DNA from: Pseudoleptotrichia goodfellowii
GTDB taxonomy: Bacteria > Fusobacteriota > Fusobacteriia > Fusobacteriales > Leptotrichiaceae
Direction: 5' to 3'
DNA length: 64,000 nt
Assembly (NCBI RefSeq): GCF_007990505.1
Contig: NZ_AP019822.1
Location: 558,001 to 622,000 of the forward strand
Within the stretch, counting starts at the first letter, position 1. Each line of letters starts with the position of its first letter. The position numbers and the translations under genes were made by a program. Shown here in pieces: positions 1 to 8,080 of the stretch. The notes below the pieces were generated by a model. The model saw only the letters and a list, made by a program, of their open reading frames with translations, was not told the origin of the DNA and ran no database searches.

Positions 1-468
1 GTAGTTGCGACAGATCATTGCCCATTCTCATATGAGAAAGAAAAAGTGCCTATGGGAAAAGACGACTTTACAAAATGTCCTAACGGAGCACCCGGAGTAG
101 AAGCAAGAATACCTGTATTATTTTCAGAAGGAGTTATGAAAGGTCGTATTTCAATTAATAAGTTTGTTGAAGTGACAAGTACAAATCCTGCAAAAATTTG
201 CGGAATGTATCCGAAAAAAGGTTCAATTGCTGTAGGAAGTGATGCTGATTTAGTAATAATTAATAAAAATAAAAAAATTAATATTACGAAATCATTATTT
301 CATGAAAATGTTGATTATACAAGCTATGAAGGGTTGGAATTACAAGGATATCCCATAATGACTATCGTAAGAGGAAAAGTAATAGTTAAAAATAATGAGT
401 TTATAGGGGAAGAAGGATATGGTCAGTTTATAAAAAGATATAAAAACAATGATCTGGTTATTTACTAA
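1..468 (+). CDS. dihydropyrimidinase / D-hydantoinase, C-terminal part
   Basis: The frame is open from base 1, so the gene starts outside the window and about 155 C-terminal residues are visible. The segment opens with VVATDHCPF, the dihydropyrimidinase/hydantoinase signature that contributes an active-site Asp. It continues with the family's ending (TSTNPAKICGMYPKKGSIAVGSDADLV in pieces), typical of cyclic amidohydrolases, where the last strand returns to the small beta-sandwich. The enzyme would open dihydropyrimidine or hydantoin rings in the cytoplasm. A GTG at 46 is internal and not a start. No partner genes are visible, so the exact substrate cannot be told. An allantoinase or other cyclic imidase is less likely given the motif. 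Confidence 0.85.
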   Translation, partial: VVATDHCPFSYEKEKVPMGKDDFTKCPNGAPGVEARIPVLFSEGVMKGRISINKFVEVTSTNPAKICGMYPKKGSIAVGSDADLVIINKNKKINITKSLFHENVDYTSYEGLELQGYPIMTIVRGKVIVKNNEFIGEEGYGQFIKRYKNNDLVIY

Positions 469-502
469 AGTAATTTAAAAACATGCGGTAATTCTATAAT
501 CT

Positions 503-613
503 AAAGGATGCCTCATTTATAAATTTTTGTTATTCTCATATAAATTTTATAAAGTTAACTTTGATAATAAATTTTTCAAAAATATTGCTTTCTTATTATG
601 AGGCATTCCTTTA
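503..613. repeat. intergenic inverted-repeat element with CTCAT/ATGAG arms
   Basis: The left arm at 503-516 (AAAGGATGCCTCAT) and the right arm at 598-612 (ATGAGGCATTCCTTT) pair with one bulged base, enclosing about 80 AT-rich bases. The element lies between two convergent genes, so it may act as a terminator for both. Its arms resemble those of two other intergenic elements in this window, at 37425-37509 and 49271-49393. Confidence 0.6.
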
Positions 614-668
614 AAAGGTTAATATTATTATGAAATTATAAAAAGAGCAAAAACTGAAAATCATAAAA

Positions 669-1553
669 TTAAAACCCGGACAATCTCCTAATCACACCAT
701 TTATAAAAACATAAGGATCTATGTGTCTCTGTTTTATCTCTATTTTTCTGTTTGATTGTAAAAAAGATTCAAAATACTTTTTGTTAATGATATTTTCAAG
801 TTCCTTTTCGTAATGGGAATTTTTGATTTTTTCCAATATAATTTCTTCAGTGAAATTAAAGTCTTTCAATTCAATAATTTTTTCGTGCAAGGCTTTAGAC
901 AGTAAATTTGCTAACACGGTATTAATATATTTATTTAAGGGATCGTTGAAATATTCCACAGTTTCTTTAAAATACAGTTCTTTAAAATATTTTCCTGCTT
1001 CAATCGAATTAAAACATAATATATTTTTATGAACAATTATATGATTCAGTAAAAAGTTTATATCATCTTTTGTAATGAGTTTTTGTCTGAATAAATCTCT
1101 GAAAGTATAGTCTATTCTGTCAAAAGATAAATCGGGAAGGTCTGCGTCCAAAAGATTGTAATTAGTTGACATGATTATGTCAAGATTAAGATTGTGTTTT
1201 TTAAAAATACCAAAGAGTTCTTTATTTTTCAGAAAATCTTCTTGAATAATCTCATGATAATCTTCGTTATTATTTTTCAAAATATAGTCTATAACATGAG
1301 AAAAAGCAGAGTGAGAGATGTCATGAAGAAGAGATTTTATCTGTTCTTCAACATTTCCTCCGAATTTTAAGGATAAAATCATTGTACCTACAGAATGCTC
1401 ATATCTGGTAACATTCCACAATTCGTTTACTAAATATCCTCCGCCTGACTGATGTATGTTTTTAAGTCTTTTAAAAATAGAACTTTCCATTATCTCAAAA
1501 ATTATATCATTTACATAGTATTTCCCGTATAACTCGTCAATAATTTCATTCAT
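669..1553 (-). CDS. HD-domain phosphohydrolase
   Basis: This is a 294-residue cytoplasmic protein with no signal peptide or membrane segment. The HD-superfamily metal site is readable: His53 in RYEHSVG, the His77-Asp78 pair in LLHDISHSAFSH, and a later Asp near residue 146 (in DLSFDRIDYTF). This matches the COG1078-type phosphohydrolases, which cleave phosphate esters of nucleotides; some members are dNTPases. The real substrate cannot be inferred. The gene lies just downstream of, and on the same strand as, the lipoprotein gene at 1567-2110, and may be co-transcribed with it. The next gene on its 3' side is convergent. Confidence 0.85.
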   Translation of the reverse strand: MNEIIDELYGKYYVNDIIFEIMESSIFKRLKNIHQSGGGYLVNELWNVTRYEHSVGTMILSLKFGGNVEEQIKSLLHDISHSAFSHVIDYILKNNNEDYHEIIQEDFLKNKELFGIFKKHNLNLDIIMSTNYNLLDADLPDLSFDRIDYTFRDLFRQKLITKDDINFLLNHIIVHKNILCFNSIEAGKYFKELYFKETVEYFNDPLNKYINTVLANLLSKALHEKIIELKDFNFTEEIILEKIKNSHYEKELENIINKKYFESFLQSNRKIEIKQRHIDPYVFINGVIRRLSGF

Positions 1554-1566
1554 TTCGGGTTTCTCC

Positions 1567-2110
1567 TTATTTTGAATCGCTATCTGCTTTAAGAAGTTTC
1601 GATGCTTCTCCGTTTACGAGATTATAACAGACTTTTTGCTGATTTGAAGGAAGAAACTTCGCATAAATGTTTTCCTTCAACGAAAAATTTATTTTGACTT
1701 TGTGATTTATTATCTTCGGCAAAAAACGCTTCACTCATTGATTTTTTGTTATTGACTGAAAATATAAGGACTTTTGTGTACTTTTCTTTGTCTTTTGATT
1801 GAGCGTAAACAAACAATTCAGGTGAACCGTCAGAATCCAAATCTGCAACTTCCGAATTTGCAATTTTGTAATTTTCAATGTCAAAAGTTTCGTTATATTC
1901 CACTTCGGATAATCCCTTTGTAGAAATGCTGACGATATTTTTATTATCTTTATTTTCAGAAGAAATTTTAAATTCTATACCATCTGAGTTTAAAATTTTA
2001 TTATATTCCTGATTTTTATTTTCTGTTACTTCTTTTTTTGTTTCAGGTTTATTGCTATTGCAAGATAATAAAAATATTATTACTGAAAAAGTTAAAAATA
2101 TTTTTTTCAT
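1567..2110 (-). pseudogene. small lipoprotein with apparent C-terminal frameshift
   Basis: The uninterrupted frame (2110 down to 1622, 162 aa) starts with a lipoprotein signal (MKKIFLTFSVIIFLLSC). A Lys/Glu-rich linker follows, then a segment with VADLDSDGSPELFVYAQ. That frame stops at 1622. The next frame stays open past the stop and reads YAKFLPSNQQKVCYNLVNG and then EASKLLKADSDSK, ending at 1567. This looks like the natural C-terminus, so one indel around 1655-1720 is likely. The fold suggested by the DLDSDGSPELFVY segment recalls periplasmic PliI-type lysozyme inhibitors, but that is only an inference. If the frameshift is a sequencing error, the intact protein would be about 180 aa. Confidence 0.6.
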
Positions 2111-2326
2111 AGTTTAAGTTCCTTTCAAAATTAATTATTTTTACTGAAAATAAAAGGCTTATACAGTTTCCTGTTCGGGTATAAATATTATCATAGCACA
2201 ATTAAAATAGCAATAGAATTTTTATTGTTTTGAATTTGAAAAATATTGTTATTTATATTGTAGATTTTTCTTGATTAAAGTGATAAAATAACTATGAAAA
2301 ATTATAAAATTAAAAGGAGTCCTGTG

Positions 2327-3799
2327 ATGTTTAAAATATTTGAAAACATATCCCATACAGTTTTGCATAAAGGAAAAGAATTTAAAATCGAAGGAATTGA
2401 ATATGATTCGAGAAAAATAAAGGAAAATTTTGTTTTTGCCGCAATGAAAGGAAGCAGTGTCAATGGTCATGAGTTTATACAAAAAGCCATAGATAACGGT
2501 GCGAAAATGATAATTGTCGAAGAAAATATAGAAGTATCCAAGTACGATAAATATGAGGATATATCTTTTGTGTTTGTGGAAGATGTGAGAAAACATCTGG
2601 GAATTATCGCGTCTAATTATTACGGATATCCGCAAGACAAGATAAAGATAATAGGAATAACAGGAACAAACGGGAAAACAACATCGAGTTATATACTGGA
2701 AAACATTCTTGAAAAAACTGCAAGAATAGGAACTACAGGGAACAGAATACTTGACGAAGAATTTGAAACCGTAAATACTACTCCTGAATCACTTGAACTT
2801 GTGAAATTAATAAATGAAAGTGTGAAAAGAGGAGTGGAATATTTTATAATGGAAGTCAGCTCGCATGCTCTTGAGATTGGAAGAGTAAACATGCTCAAAT
2901 TTGATTCGGCAATATTTACCAATCTGACTCAGGATCATTTGGATTTTCATAAAACTATGGAAAATTATTTTAATGCGAAAAGAAAAATATTTTCCATGCT
3001 TAGAAACAGTGGAACAGGAACAGTCAATATAGATGACGGATACGGAAAAAGAATAATCGAAGAAAAAAAGGATGCAGAAAATGTATGTTACAAAACGGTC
3101 AGCATAAAAGATAAAAATGCGGATTTGTACGGAGAAATAGCTGAATATACCAACGACGGAATGAAAATAAAAATCGTGCATAACGGTAAAGAATATTTTG
3201 CAAATATAAATCTGGTAGGAGAATATAATTTATACAATGTTTTAGGCTGTGCAGCATCTGCACTGGCTTTAGGTATAGAAATAGAAAAAATTATAGAAAA
3301 ACTTCAGAAAATGCCTTCGGTTCCAGGAAGATTTGAAACTGTAAAGAATAATAAAAATGCAAGAATTGTAGTAGATTACGCACATACTGATGACGGGTTG
3401 ACAAACATCGGGAAAACTTTGAGAAAAATAACTGATAATAGAGTAATTACAGTATTCGGTGCAGGAGGGGACAGAGATAACAAAAAAAGACCTAAAATGG
3501 CAAAAGCTGCTGCTGAATTTAGTGATTTTATAATACTTACTTCGGATAATCCGAGAACTGAAAATCCGGCGAATATTTTAAAAGAAGTGGAAGCGGGACT
3601 TATTGAAATAAATTTTCCGAAAGATAAATATACTGTTATTGAAGACAGAGAACAGGCTATAAAATATGCAGTTCAGGAAATGACAGGAGAAGGAGACAGT
3701 CTTCTTATAGCCGGAAAAGGGCATGAAACTTATCAAATTATAGGTAAAGAAAAAAGACATTTTGATGACAGAGAAATTGCAAAAAAATATTTGATATAA
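2327..3799 (+). CDS. murE: UDP-N-acetylmuramyl-tripeptide synthetase (MurE ligase)
   Basis: The enzyme adds the third stem-peptide residue to UDP-MurNAc-L-Ala-D-Glu in the cytoplasm. The start at 2327 is chosen because AGGAG lies 7 bases upstream. An in-frame ATG at 2294 has no such site. This gives 490 aa, normal for MurE. The ATP loop GITGTNGKTT is near residues 107-116, and the central domain carries EVSSHALE and FTNLTQDHLDFH. The C-terminal domain has GAGGDRD and the DNPR motif at about 407-410. DNPR is the signature of ligases adding meso-diaminopimelate (or a similar diamino diacid such as lanthionine) rather than L-lysine. The gene is alone, not in a mur cluster. Confidence 0.93.
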   Translation: MFKIFENISHTVLHKGKEFKIEGIEYDSRKIKENFVFAAMKGSSVNGHEFIQKAIDNGAKMIIVEENIEVSKYDKYEDISFVFVEDVRKHLGIIASNYYGYPQDKIKIIGITGTNGKTTSSYILENILEKTARIGTTGNRILDEEFETVNTTPESLELVKLINESVKRGVEYFIMEVSSHALEIGRVNMLKFDSAIFTNLTQDHLDFHKTMENYFNAKRKIFSMLRNSGTGTVNIDDGYGKRIIEEKKDAENVCYKTVSIKDKNADLYGEIAEYTNDGMKIKIVHNGKEYFANINLVGEYNLYNVLGCAASALALGIEIEKIIEKLQKMPSVPGRFETVKNNKNARIVVDYAHTDDGLTNIGKTLRKITDNRVITVFGAGGDRDNKKRPKMAKAAAEFSDFIILTSDNPRTENPANILKEVEAGLIEINFPKDKYTVIEDREQAIKYAVQEMTGEGDSLLIAGKGHETYQIIGKEKRHFDDREIAKKYLI

Positions 3800-3858
3800 T
3801 TACAGTTTTTTGATACACTTGTTTTGTATAAAAAATTGAAGGGAGTGATTTTTAAGAA

Positions 3859-4917
3859 ATGAAAAAAATTATTTTGTTGTTGGGTATTGCTTTATTGATG
3901 GTTGCCTGCGGAGGAAAAAGTGAAGGAAGTAAAGGTTCAGAAAGTAAAGAGTTGAACATATACACATGGACATACTTCATACCGCAGGAAGTAATAGATG
4001 ATTTTCAAAAAGAAACAGGAATAAAAGTAAACCTCAGTTACTATGATAATAACGATGTGATGATTGCTAAATTAATGTCAGGTGCCAAAGGTTTTGACAT
4101 AATTTCGCCGTCTACTGATTATGTTGATATATTGATAAAAAACGGATTAATAGAAAAATTGGATAAATCGAAATTAGGACAGACATTCAATAATTTAGAT
4201 GCAGATAATTTAAAATTAATGGAACATTCTAAAATATATGATCTGGGATTGGACTATTCTATACCTTATTCTTTCTCGGCAACAGGAATTGCAGTTAATA
4301 AGAAGTTTATGAAAGATTATCCTCAGTCTTTTGATATATTCGGATTAGCTCAATATAAAGGAAAAATGACAATGCTTGATGACGGAAGAGAAGTTATAGG
4401 AGCTACTCTTCAATATTTAGGATATCTTTCGGATTCTTCAAATGACAAAGAATTACAGGAAGCTAAAAATAAGATTCTGGAATGGAAAAAGAATCTTGCA
4501 AAATTTGATGCCACTGCATTCGGTAAAAGTGTTGTTACAGGAGAGTTTTATGCGGCACATGGATATGCCGAAAATGTTTACGGTGAATTGGAAGAGTCCG
4601 AGTACAGTAATTATGATTATTTCATACCTAAAGGTGCGATGATGTACATCGACAGTATGGCTATTGTCAAAAATGCACCGAATAAGGAAAATGCTTATAA
4701 ATTTTTGGAGTTTTTATACAGACCTGAAAACTTTATAAAAGTATACGAGCAGTTTAAAGCTCCGTCAGTAATAAAAGGTGTAGAAGAAAAATCTCAGGTA
4801 AAAGCTATCGTAAAATCAAAACAGGTAGTGGAAAATGCAAAATTGCCGGGAGCATTATCCGATGAAGCGAAAGAAAAACAGGATAAAATATGGAATGAGA
4901 TAAAGTTGTCGAATTAG
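3859..4917 (+). CDS. potD: spermidine/putrescine-type ABC transporter substrate-binding lipoprotein
   Basis: The 352-residue product starts with a lipoprotein signal peptide and lipobox (LLMVACGG), so it should be anchored to the membrane and capture ligand outside. The mature part starts LNIYTWTYFIPQEVIDDFQKE, matching the PotD/PotF solute-binding fold. It continues with GFDIISPSTDYV and a C-terminal PENFIKVYEQFKAPS helix region. No ABC ATPase or permease genes are adjacent, so it is an orphan binding protein here. The transporter genes may lie elsewhere. Polyamine specificity is inferred from the family only. A palindromic element and a terminator follow the gene. Confidence 0.85.
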   Translation: MKKIILLLGIALLMVACGGKSEGSKGSESKELNIYTWTYFIPQEVIDDFQKETGIKVNLSYYDNNDVMIAKLMSGAKGFDIISPSTDYVDILIKNGLIEKLDKSKLGQTFNNLDADNLKLMEHSKIYDLGLDYSIPYSFSATGIAVNKKFMKDYPQSFDIFGLAQYKGKMTMLDDGREVIGATLQYLGYLSDSSNDKELQEAKNKILEWKKNLAKFDATAFGKSVVTGEFYAAHGYAENVYGELEESEYSNYDYFIPKGAMMYIDSMAIVKNAPNKENAYKFLEFLYRPENFIKVYEQFKAPSVIKGVEEKSQVKAIVKSKQVVENAKLPGALSDEAKEKQDKIWNEIKLSN

Positions 4918-4918
4918 T

Positions 4919-5128
4919 CTATTTTTTTGAAAAATAGCAAAAAATTATTTTATCTTCCTTTTTTCAAAAAAGGAAGCGAAAAATTATCCGACTAAAATTT
5001 TACTAACTCGAAATAATTTCATTCCACTATAAAAACAACAAACTCGCTTCGGATTAGGAATCCTCGCTCAAACAGTTGTTTTTATGACGTTGCATTTATT
5101 ATTTCTCGAAGTAAAATTTTAATGTCGG
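4919..5128. repeat. nested palindromic intergenic element, copy 1
   Basis: Two small hairpins come first: CTATTTTT/AAAAATAG at 4919-4937, and CTTCCTTTTTT/AAAAAAGGAAG at 4954-4976. A long imperfect palindrome at 4988-5128 follows. Its outer arms are CCGACTAAAATTTTACTA and AGTAAAATTTTAATGTCGG, its inner arms ATAAAAACAAC and GTTGTTTTTAT, and its central hairpin GGATT-agg-AATCC. The same architecture recurs at 11450-11621 and, in diverged form, at 17641-17785. It holds no gene. Confidence 0.75.
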
Positions 5129-5161
5129 TAAATAATAAAATATTAATAATAAATTGTGGGT

Positions 5162-5200
5162 CCCGCATTTTCAGATTATTTCTGAGAGTGCGGGATTTTT
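5162..5200 (+). terminator. rho-independent terminator
   Basis: CCCGCA and TGCGGG pair around a further TTTTCAGA/TCTGAGAG stem and are followed by a T run. It lies between potD and the toxin-antitoxin promoter and insulates the two. Confidence 0.75.
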
Positions 5201-5232
5201 GAAAGTAATTTTTGTTTTATAATCGTAGTGTA

Positions 5233-5261
5233 TTGACATTGTCATTAAAAAAGAATATAAT
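5233..5261 (+). promoter_or_regulatory. toxin-antitoxin promoter with overlapping palindromic operator
   Basis: TTGACA (5233-5238), a 17-base spacer and TATAAT (5256-5261) give a full-consensus promoter, 28 bases before the antitoxin start. The palindrome TGACA-t-TGTCA at 5234-5244 covers the -35 box. It is a natural candidate for autorepression by the antitoxin. Confidence 0.7.
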
Positions 5262-5289
5262 AATTTATATCATAACAGAAGGAGAGTTT

Positions 5290-5562
5290 ATGGCAAACAC
5301 AAATTTAAATATTCGAACGGACATTGATGTGAAAAAAAAGGCAAATGCGATATTTCAGGAACTTGGAATGTCAATGACAACAGCTGTTAATTTATTTCTT
5401 AAAACTGCTATAAGAGAAAATGGGATACCTTTTTCATTGAAATTGGAAACACCGAATGAAATGACTATTAAAGCAATAGAAGAAGGTAGAAAAATTGCTG
5501 AAAATAAAGAAATTGAGGGGTTTTCAAATATTAAAGATTTGAAAAAAGCACTTGAAGTATGA
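5290..5562 (+). CDS. RelB/DinJ-family antitoxin
   Basis: The 90-residue protein is read from the ATG at 5290, which has an AAGGAGAG site just upstream. A longer frame from 5212 would overlap the promoter and is rejected. The N-terminal half (NLNIRTDIDVKKKANAIFQELGMSMTTAVNLFL) is the ribbon-helix-helix DNA-binding and dimerisation domain typical of RelB/DinJ. The C-terminal half would wrap and inhibit the toxin. The gene overlaps the toxin gene by four bases (ATGA), so the two are translationally coupled. As in related systems, the antitoxin probably represses its own promoter, which carries a palindrome over its -35 box. Confidence 0.9.
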   Translation: MANTNLNIRTDIDVKKKANAIFQELGMSMTTAVNLFLKTAIRENGIPFSLKLETPNEMTIKAIEEGRKIAENKEIEGFSNIKDLKKALEV

Positions 5563-5834
5563 AATATAAAGTTAAATTTACAGGGCAATTTAAAAAAGAT
5601 TTGAAATTATTAAAAAAACAGGGCAAAGATGTAGATAAATTGTTTGAAGTTATTGAAATTTTAGCAAATGGAAAAAAATTGAAAGAAAAATATAGAGAAC
5701 ATAATTTAACAGGAAATTATAAAGGTACCAAAGAATGCCATGTTGATCCGGATTGGCTGTTAATATATGAATTTTATGATGATATATTAGTTCTCCTGTT
5801 ATTGCGTACAGGTTCCCATTCCGAACTTTTTTGA
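5559..5834 (+). CDS. YafQ-family mRNA interferase toxin
   Basis: The 91-residue RelE/YafQ-fold toxin would cleave mRNA on the ribosome. The C-terminal half matches YafQ closely: HNLTGNYKGTKECHVDPDWLLIY, in pieces, then RTGSHSELF. Residues aligned with the known YafQ active site are all present (His48, His61, Asp65, His87, Phe91), so the toxin looks intact. The start codon lies inside the antitoxin's end (ATGA overlap). The pair has no sign of decay and sits between potD and metF as a compact cassette. Confidence 0.92.
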   Translation: MKYKVKFTGQFKKDLKLLKKQGKDVDKLFEVIEILANGKKLKEKYREHNLTGNYKGTKECHVDPDWLLIYEFYDDILVLLLLRTGSHSELF

Positions 5835-5882
5835 ATTTAAAAATAAAAAAATTTAGGGGAAATAATCCCCTAAAGAAATAAA

Positions 5883-6749
5883 TTATCTCACAAAACTGAC
5901 ATTATCAAGTATTTCTTTTGTAGTGTCGGTTTTATTCATTGTGTATAAATGGATACCTCTTATATCGTTGGATAAAAGTTCGATAATCTGTTCTGTTGCA
6001 TAAGCGATACCCGCTTTTTTCATAGAATCGGGATTGCTTCCGTATTTATCGAGGATTTTTTCAAGCTTTGAAGGTATTTTAGAATTACAGAGGGCAGTAA
6101 TCCTTTTTATTTGTGCGGCATTTGTAACAGGAATTATTCCTGCCACTAATGGCACATTTATACTCAGTTTTTTAGCCTGTTCTCTGAATCTTAAAAAAGT
6201 TTCATTTTCAAAGAATATTTGAGAAATAAGAAAATTCGCACCTAAATCCACTTTTTCTTTTAAATGAAATAAATCAATCAAATCATTATTTTCATAATGA
6301 GTTTCGGGATAGAATGCCGCTCCTATGGAAAAATCTTCATTTTCTTTTATATCTTTTATCAGATCCGAAGCATATTTATAGTCGCCTCTATTGTAAATAG
6401 ACTCGTCTTCTCCTTGAGGAATATCACCTCTTAGAGCCAGTATGTTTTTAATATTGTTATTTTTCAATTCTTTCAAAAAATTGGCTATTTCCTGTTTTTT
6501 ACTTCCGATACATGTAAGATGAGCTAAAGTTTCTATTTTAAGCTCATTTTTTATATAGGATGCGATTTCTACAGTCCCCGCTTTTGTAGTACCTCCTGCT
6601 CCATAAGTAACACTTATAAAATCAGGCTTATAACTCGCAAGTTCTTTGGTTACCGCTTTGAGTTTTTCTTCGGAAAAATTTTTATTCGGCGGAAATATCT
6701 CAAAAGAAAAAACAGGATTTTTATTTTCGTATAAATCTTTAATTTTCAT
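5883..6749 (-). CDS. metF: methylenetetrahydrofolate reductase [NAD(P)H]
   Basis: This 288-residue FAD-dependent TIM-barrel enzyme reduces 5,10-methylene-THF to 5-methyl-THF for methionine synthesis. Family motifs are FSFEIFPPNK at the N-terminus, ISVTYGAGGTT near residue 50, ALRGDIPQG near 110 and LGANFLISQIFFE near 170. The length is normal for bacterial MetF. A good site (AAGGAG) precedes the ATG. No methionine synthase or other met genes are adjacent. The 275-base upstream gap contains a minus-strand terminator hairpin at 6781-6810, which may end pdxK transcripts or attenuate metF. Confidence 0.93.
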   Translation of the reverse strand: MKIKDLYENKNPVFSFEIFPPNKNFSEEKLKAVTKELASYKPDFISVTYGAGGTTKAGTVEIASYIKNELKIETLAHLTCIGSKKQEIANFLKELKNNNIKNILALRGDIPQGEDESIYNRGDYKYASDLIKDIKENEDFSIGAAFYPETHYENNDLIDLFHLKEKVDLGANFLISQIFFENETFLRFREQAKKLSINVPLVAGIIPVTNAAQIKRITALCNSKIPSKLEKILDKYGSNPDSMKKAGIAYATEQIIELLSNDIRGIHLYTMNKTDTTKEILDNVSFVR

Positions 6750-6780
6750 AAATCTCCTTTCAATATTATAAAATAGCGAT

Positions 6781-6810
6781 AAAAAAGACCCGGAAAACTA
6801 AACCGGATCT
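6781..6810 (-). terminator. terminator or attenuator upstream of metF
   Basis: Read on the minus strand, GATCCGG and CCGGGTC pair around a 9-base loop and are followed by six T. It lies 215 bases after the pdxK stop and about 30 bases before the metF start. It could be the pdxK terminator or part of a regulated metF leader. No known riboswitch core was recognised in the 6810-7020 sequence. Confidence 0.65.
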
Positions 6811-7024
6811 TGAAAACTCCTCCATACAGAAAAGCACAATTGAAACAATCAATTTCATTATTATGTATTTATTAATAAATCACAATATTCCCCATTATAT
6901 CGCTAATTTACTATCAAAATCGGTTATTGACTGTTTGAGAAACTCATAACGAATGTATTTTACTACATAAATGTCCATTTGTAAAATTGATTGATTTTAT
7001 ATGAAGGATATAAACTGTTTATGT

Positions 7025-7831
7025 TTATTTTAATGAAAAAGCTTTGTGGTAAACAGGACCTACGTATTCGTTGAGTTTGAAAGATTCTTTTAAAGCATCT
7101 GTTATACATTTTTTAGTTGTGTTCATAGCTTCGGTGACAGATTTTCCTTTAGTCAGTTCAGCTGTTAATGAAGCAGCAAATGTACATCCTGCACCGTGAG
7201 TGTAAGGAGTGTTTATTTTTTCTGATTCAAAAATTTCAAAATCTTTTCCGTTATATACTACATCTATGGAAATTTTATCACTTAGGGCTTTTCCTCCTTT
7301 GATAACAACGTTTTTCGGACCCAAATCATATATTTTTTTAGCTGCTTCTTTCAAATCGTCAAGGGAATGTATAGGAGCAACTCCTGCTAACTGTGCTGCT
7401 TCAAATAAATTCGGAGTAACAGCTGTAGCATAAGGAAGTAAATGTTTTTGCATAGCTATCGTATTTTCAGGGAAAAGAACTTCGTCTGTTCCTTTACAGA
7501 CCATAACAGGATCCACGACTTTAATAACCGAAGAGTCACATTTTTTCAAAAGAGAACCTGCATATTCTATAATTTCTACAGTCGGCAGCATTCCTGTTTT
7601 TACTCCGTCTACGCCGATACCTTCAAAAACTGTCTGTGCCTGTTCTTTTATAGTATTCATATCAATAGGGAAAACCTTATGATTCCAGTTTTTATCCATA
7701 GTAACTATTACTGTGAGGACATTCATGCCGTAAACTCCACGTTCCTGAAAAGTTTTAAGATCGGCTTGGATTCCTGCACCTCCGCTTGTATCCGAACCTG
7801 CGATAGTAACTACTTTTTTTAAATTTGCCAT
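7025..7831 (-). CDS. pdxK: pyridoxine/pyridoxal kinase (PdxK/ThiD ribokinase family)
   Basis: This 268-residue kinase phosphorylates the 5'-hydroxymethyl of B6 vitamers (PLP salvage) and possibly HMP. The N-terminal TIAGSDTSGGAGIQADLKTF motif is shared by ThiD and Gram-positive PdxK. DPVMVCKGTDEVL, TPNLFEAAQLAG, VIKGGKAL and the catalytic NTPYTHGAGCTFAA anion hole (Asp replaced by His-Gly-Ala-Gly-Cys context, as in staphylococcal PdxK) favour the PdxK-type subgroup. No thiamine genes are nearby, which also fits B6 salvage. ThiD activity cannot be excluded from sequence alone. A good GGAGG site precedes the start. Confidence 0.82.
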   Translation of the reverse strand: MANLKKVVTIAGSDTSGGAGIQADLKTFQERGVYGMNVLTVIVTMDKNWNHKVFPIDMNTIKEQAQTVFEGIGVDGVKTGMLPTVEIIEYAGSLLKKCDSSVIKVVDPVMVCKGTDEVLFPENTIAMQKHLLPYATAVTPNLFEAAQLAGVAPIHSLDDLKEAAKKIYDLGPKNVVIKGGKALSDKISIDVVYNGKDFEIFESEKINTPYTHGAGCTFAASLTAELTKGKSVTEAMNTTKKCITDALKESFKLNEYVGPVYHKAFSLK

Positions 7832-7948
7832 TTTAAAGACCTCCTGATTTTAAATTTCCATATTAATTATACCCGATGTTATGTAAAAATCAATATGAAA
7901 GTTAATATTTTTTGTTTAAAAAATTTTTAAAATATAATATTTTTAAAT

Positions 7949-7977
7949 TTGACTTTATTACAAATTTTTTGTAAAAT
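7949..7977 (+). promoter_or_regulatory. suf operon promoter
   Basis: TTGACT (7949-7954), a 17-base spacer and TAAAAT (7972-7977). The roughly 100-base leader before sufC contains no clear terminator. Confidence 0.6.
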
Positions 7978-8080
7978 ATCTATATATTAAGATTGTTTCA
8001 AAATAGAGGAAATAAAGTTTTCACTAACTTTTATTCTTGGAAACGGTCTGTTTTGGATAAATTATTGGAGGTAATATAAA

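Noticed and set aside
2294-2326. Upstream ATG for murE at 2294
   Set aside because: No ribosome site precedes it, whereas AGGAG lies 7 bases before the ATG at 2327, and the shorter form has the usual MurE N-terminus.
4919-5128. Element between potD and the toxin-antitoxin genes as an insertion-sequence remnant with a transposase
   Set aside because: No transposase-like frame is present. The element is fully palindromic and repeats elsewhere without coding content.
7025-7831. Annotation of this gene as ThiD (HMP-P kinase)
   Set aside because: The THGAGC context and overall likeness to staphylococcal PdxK, with no thiamine genes nearby, favour B6 salvage. ThiD activity is left open but is not the first choice.
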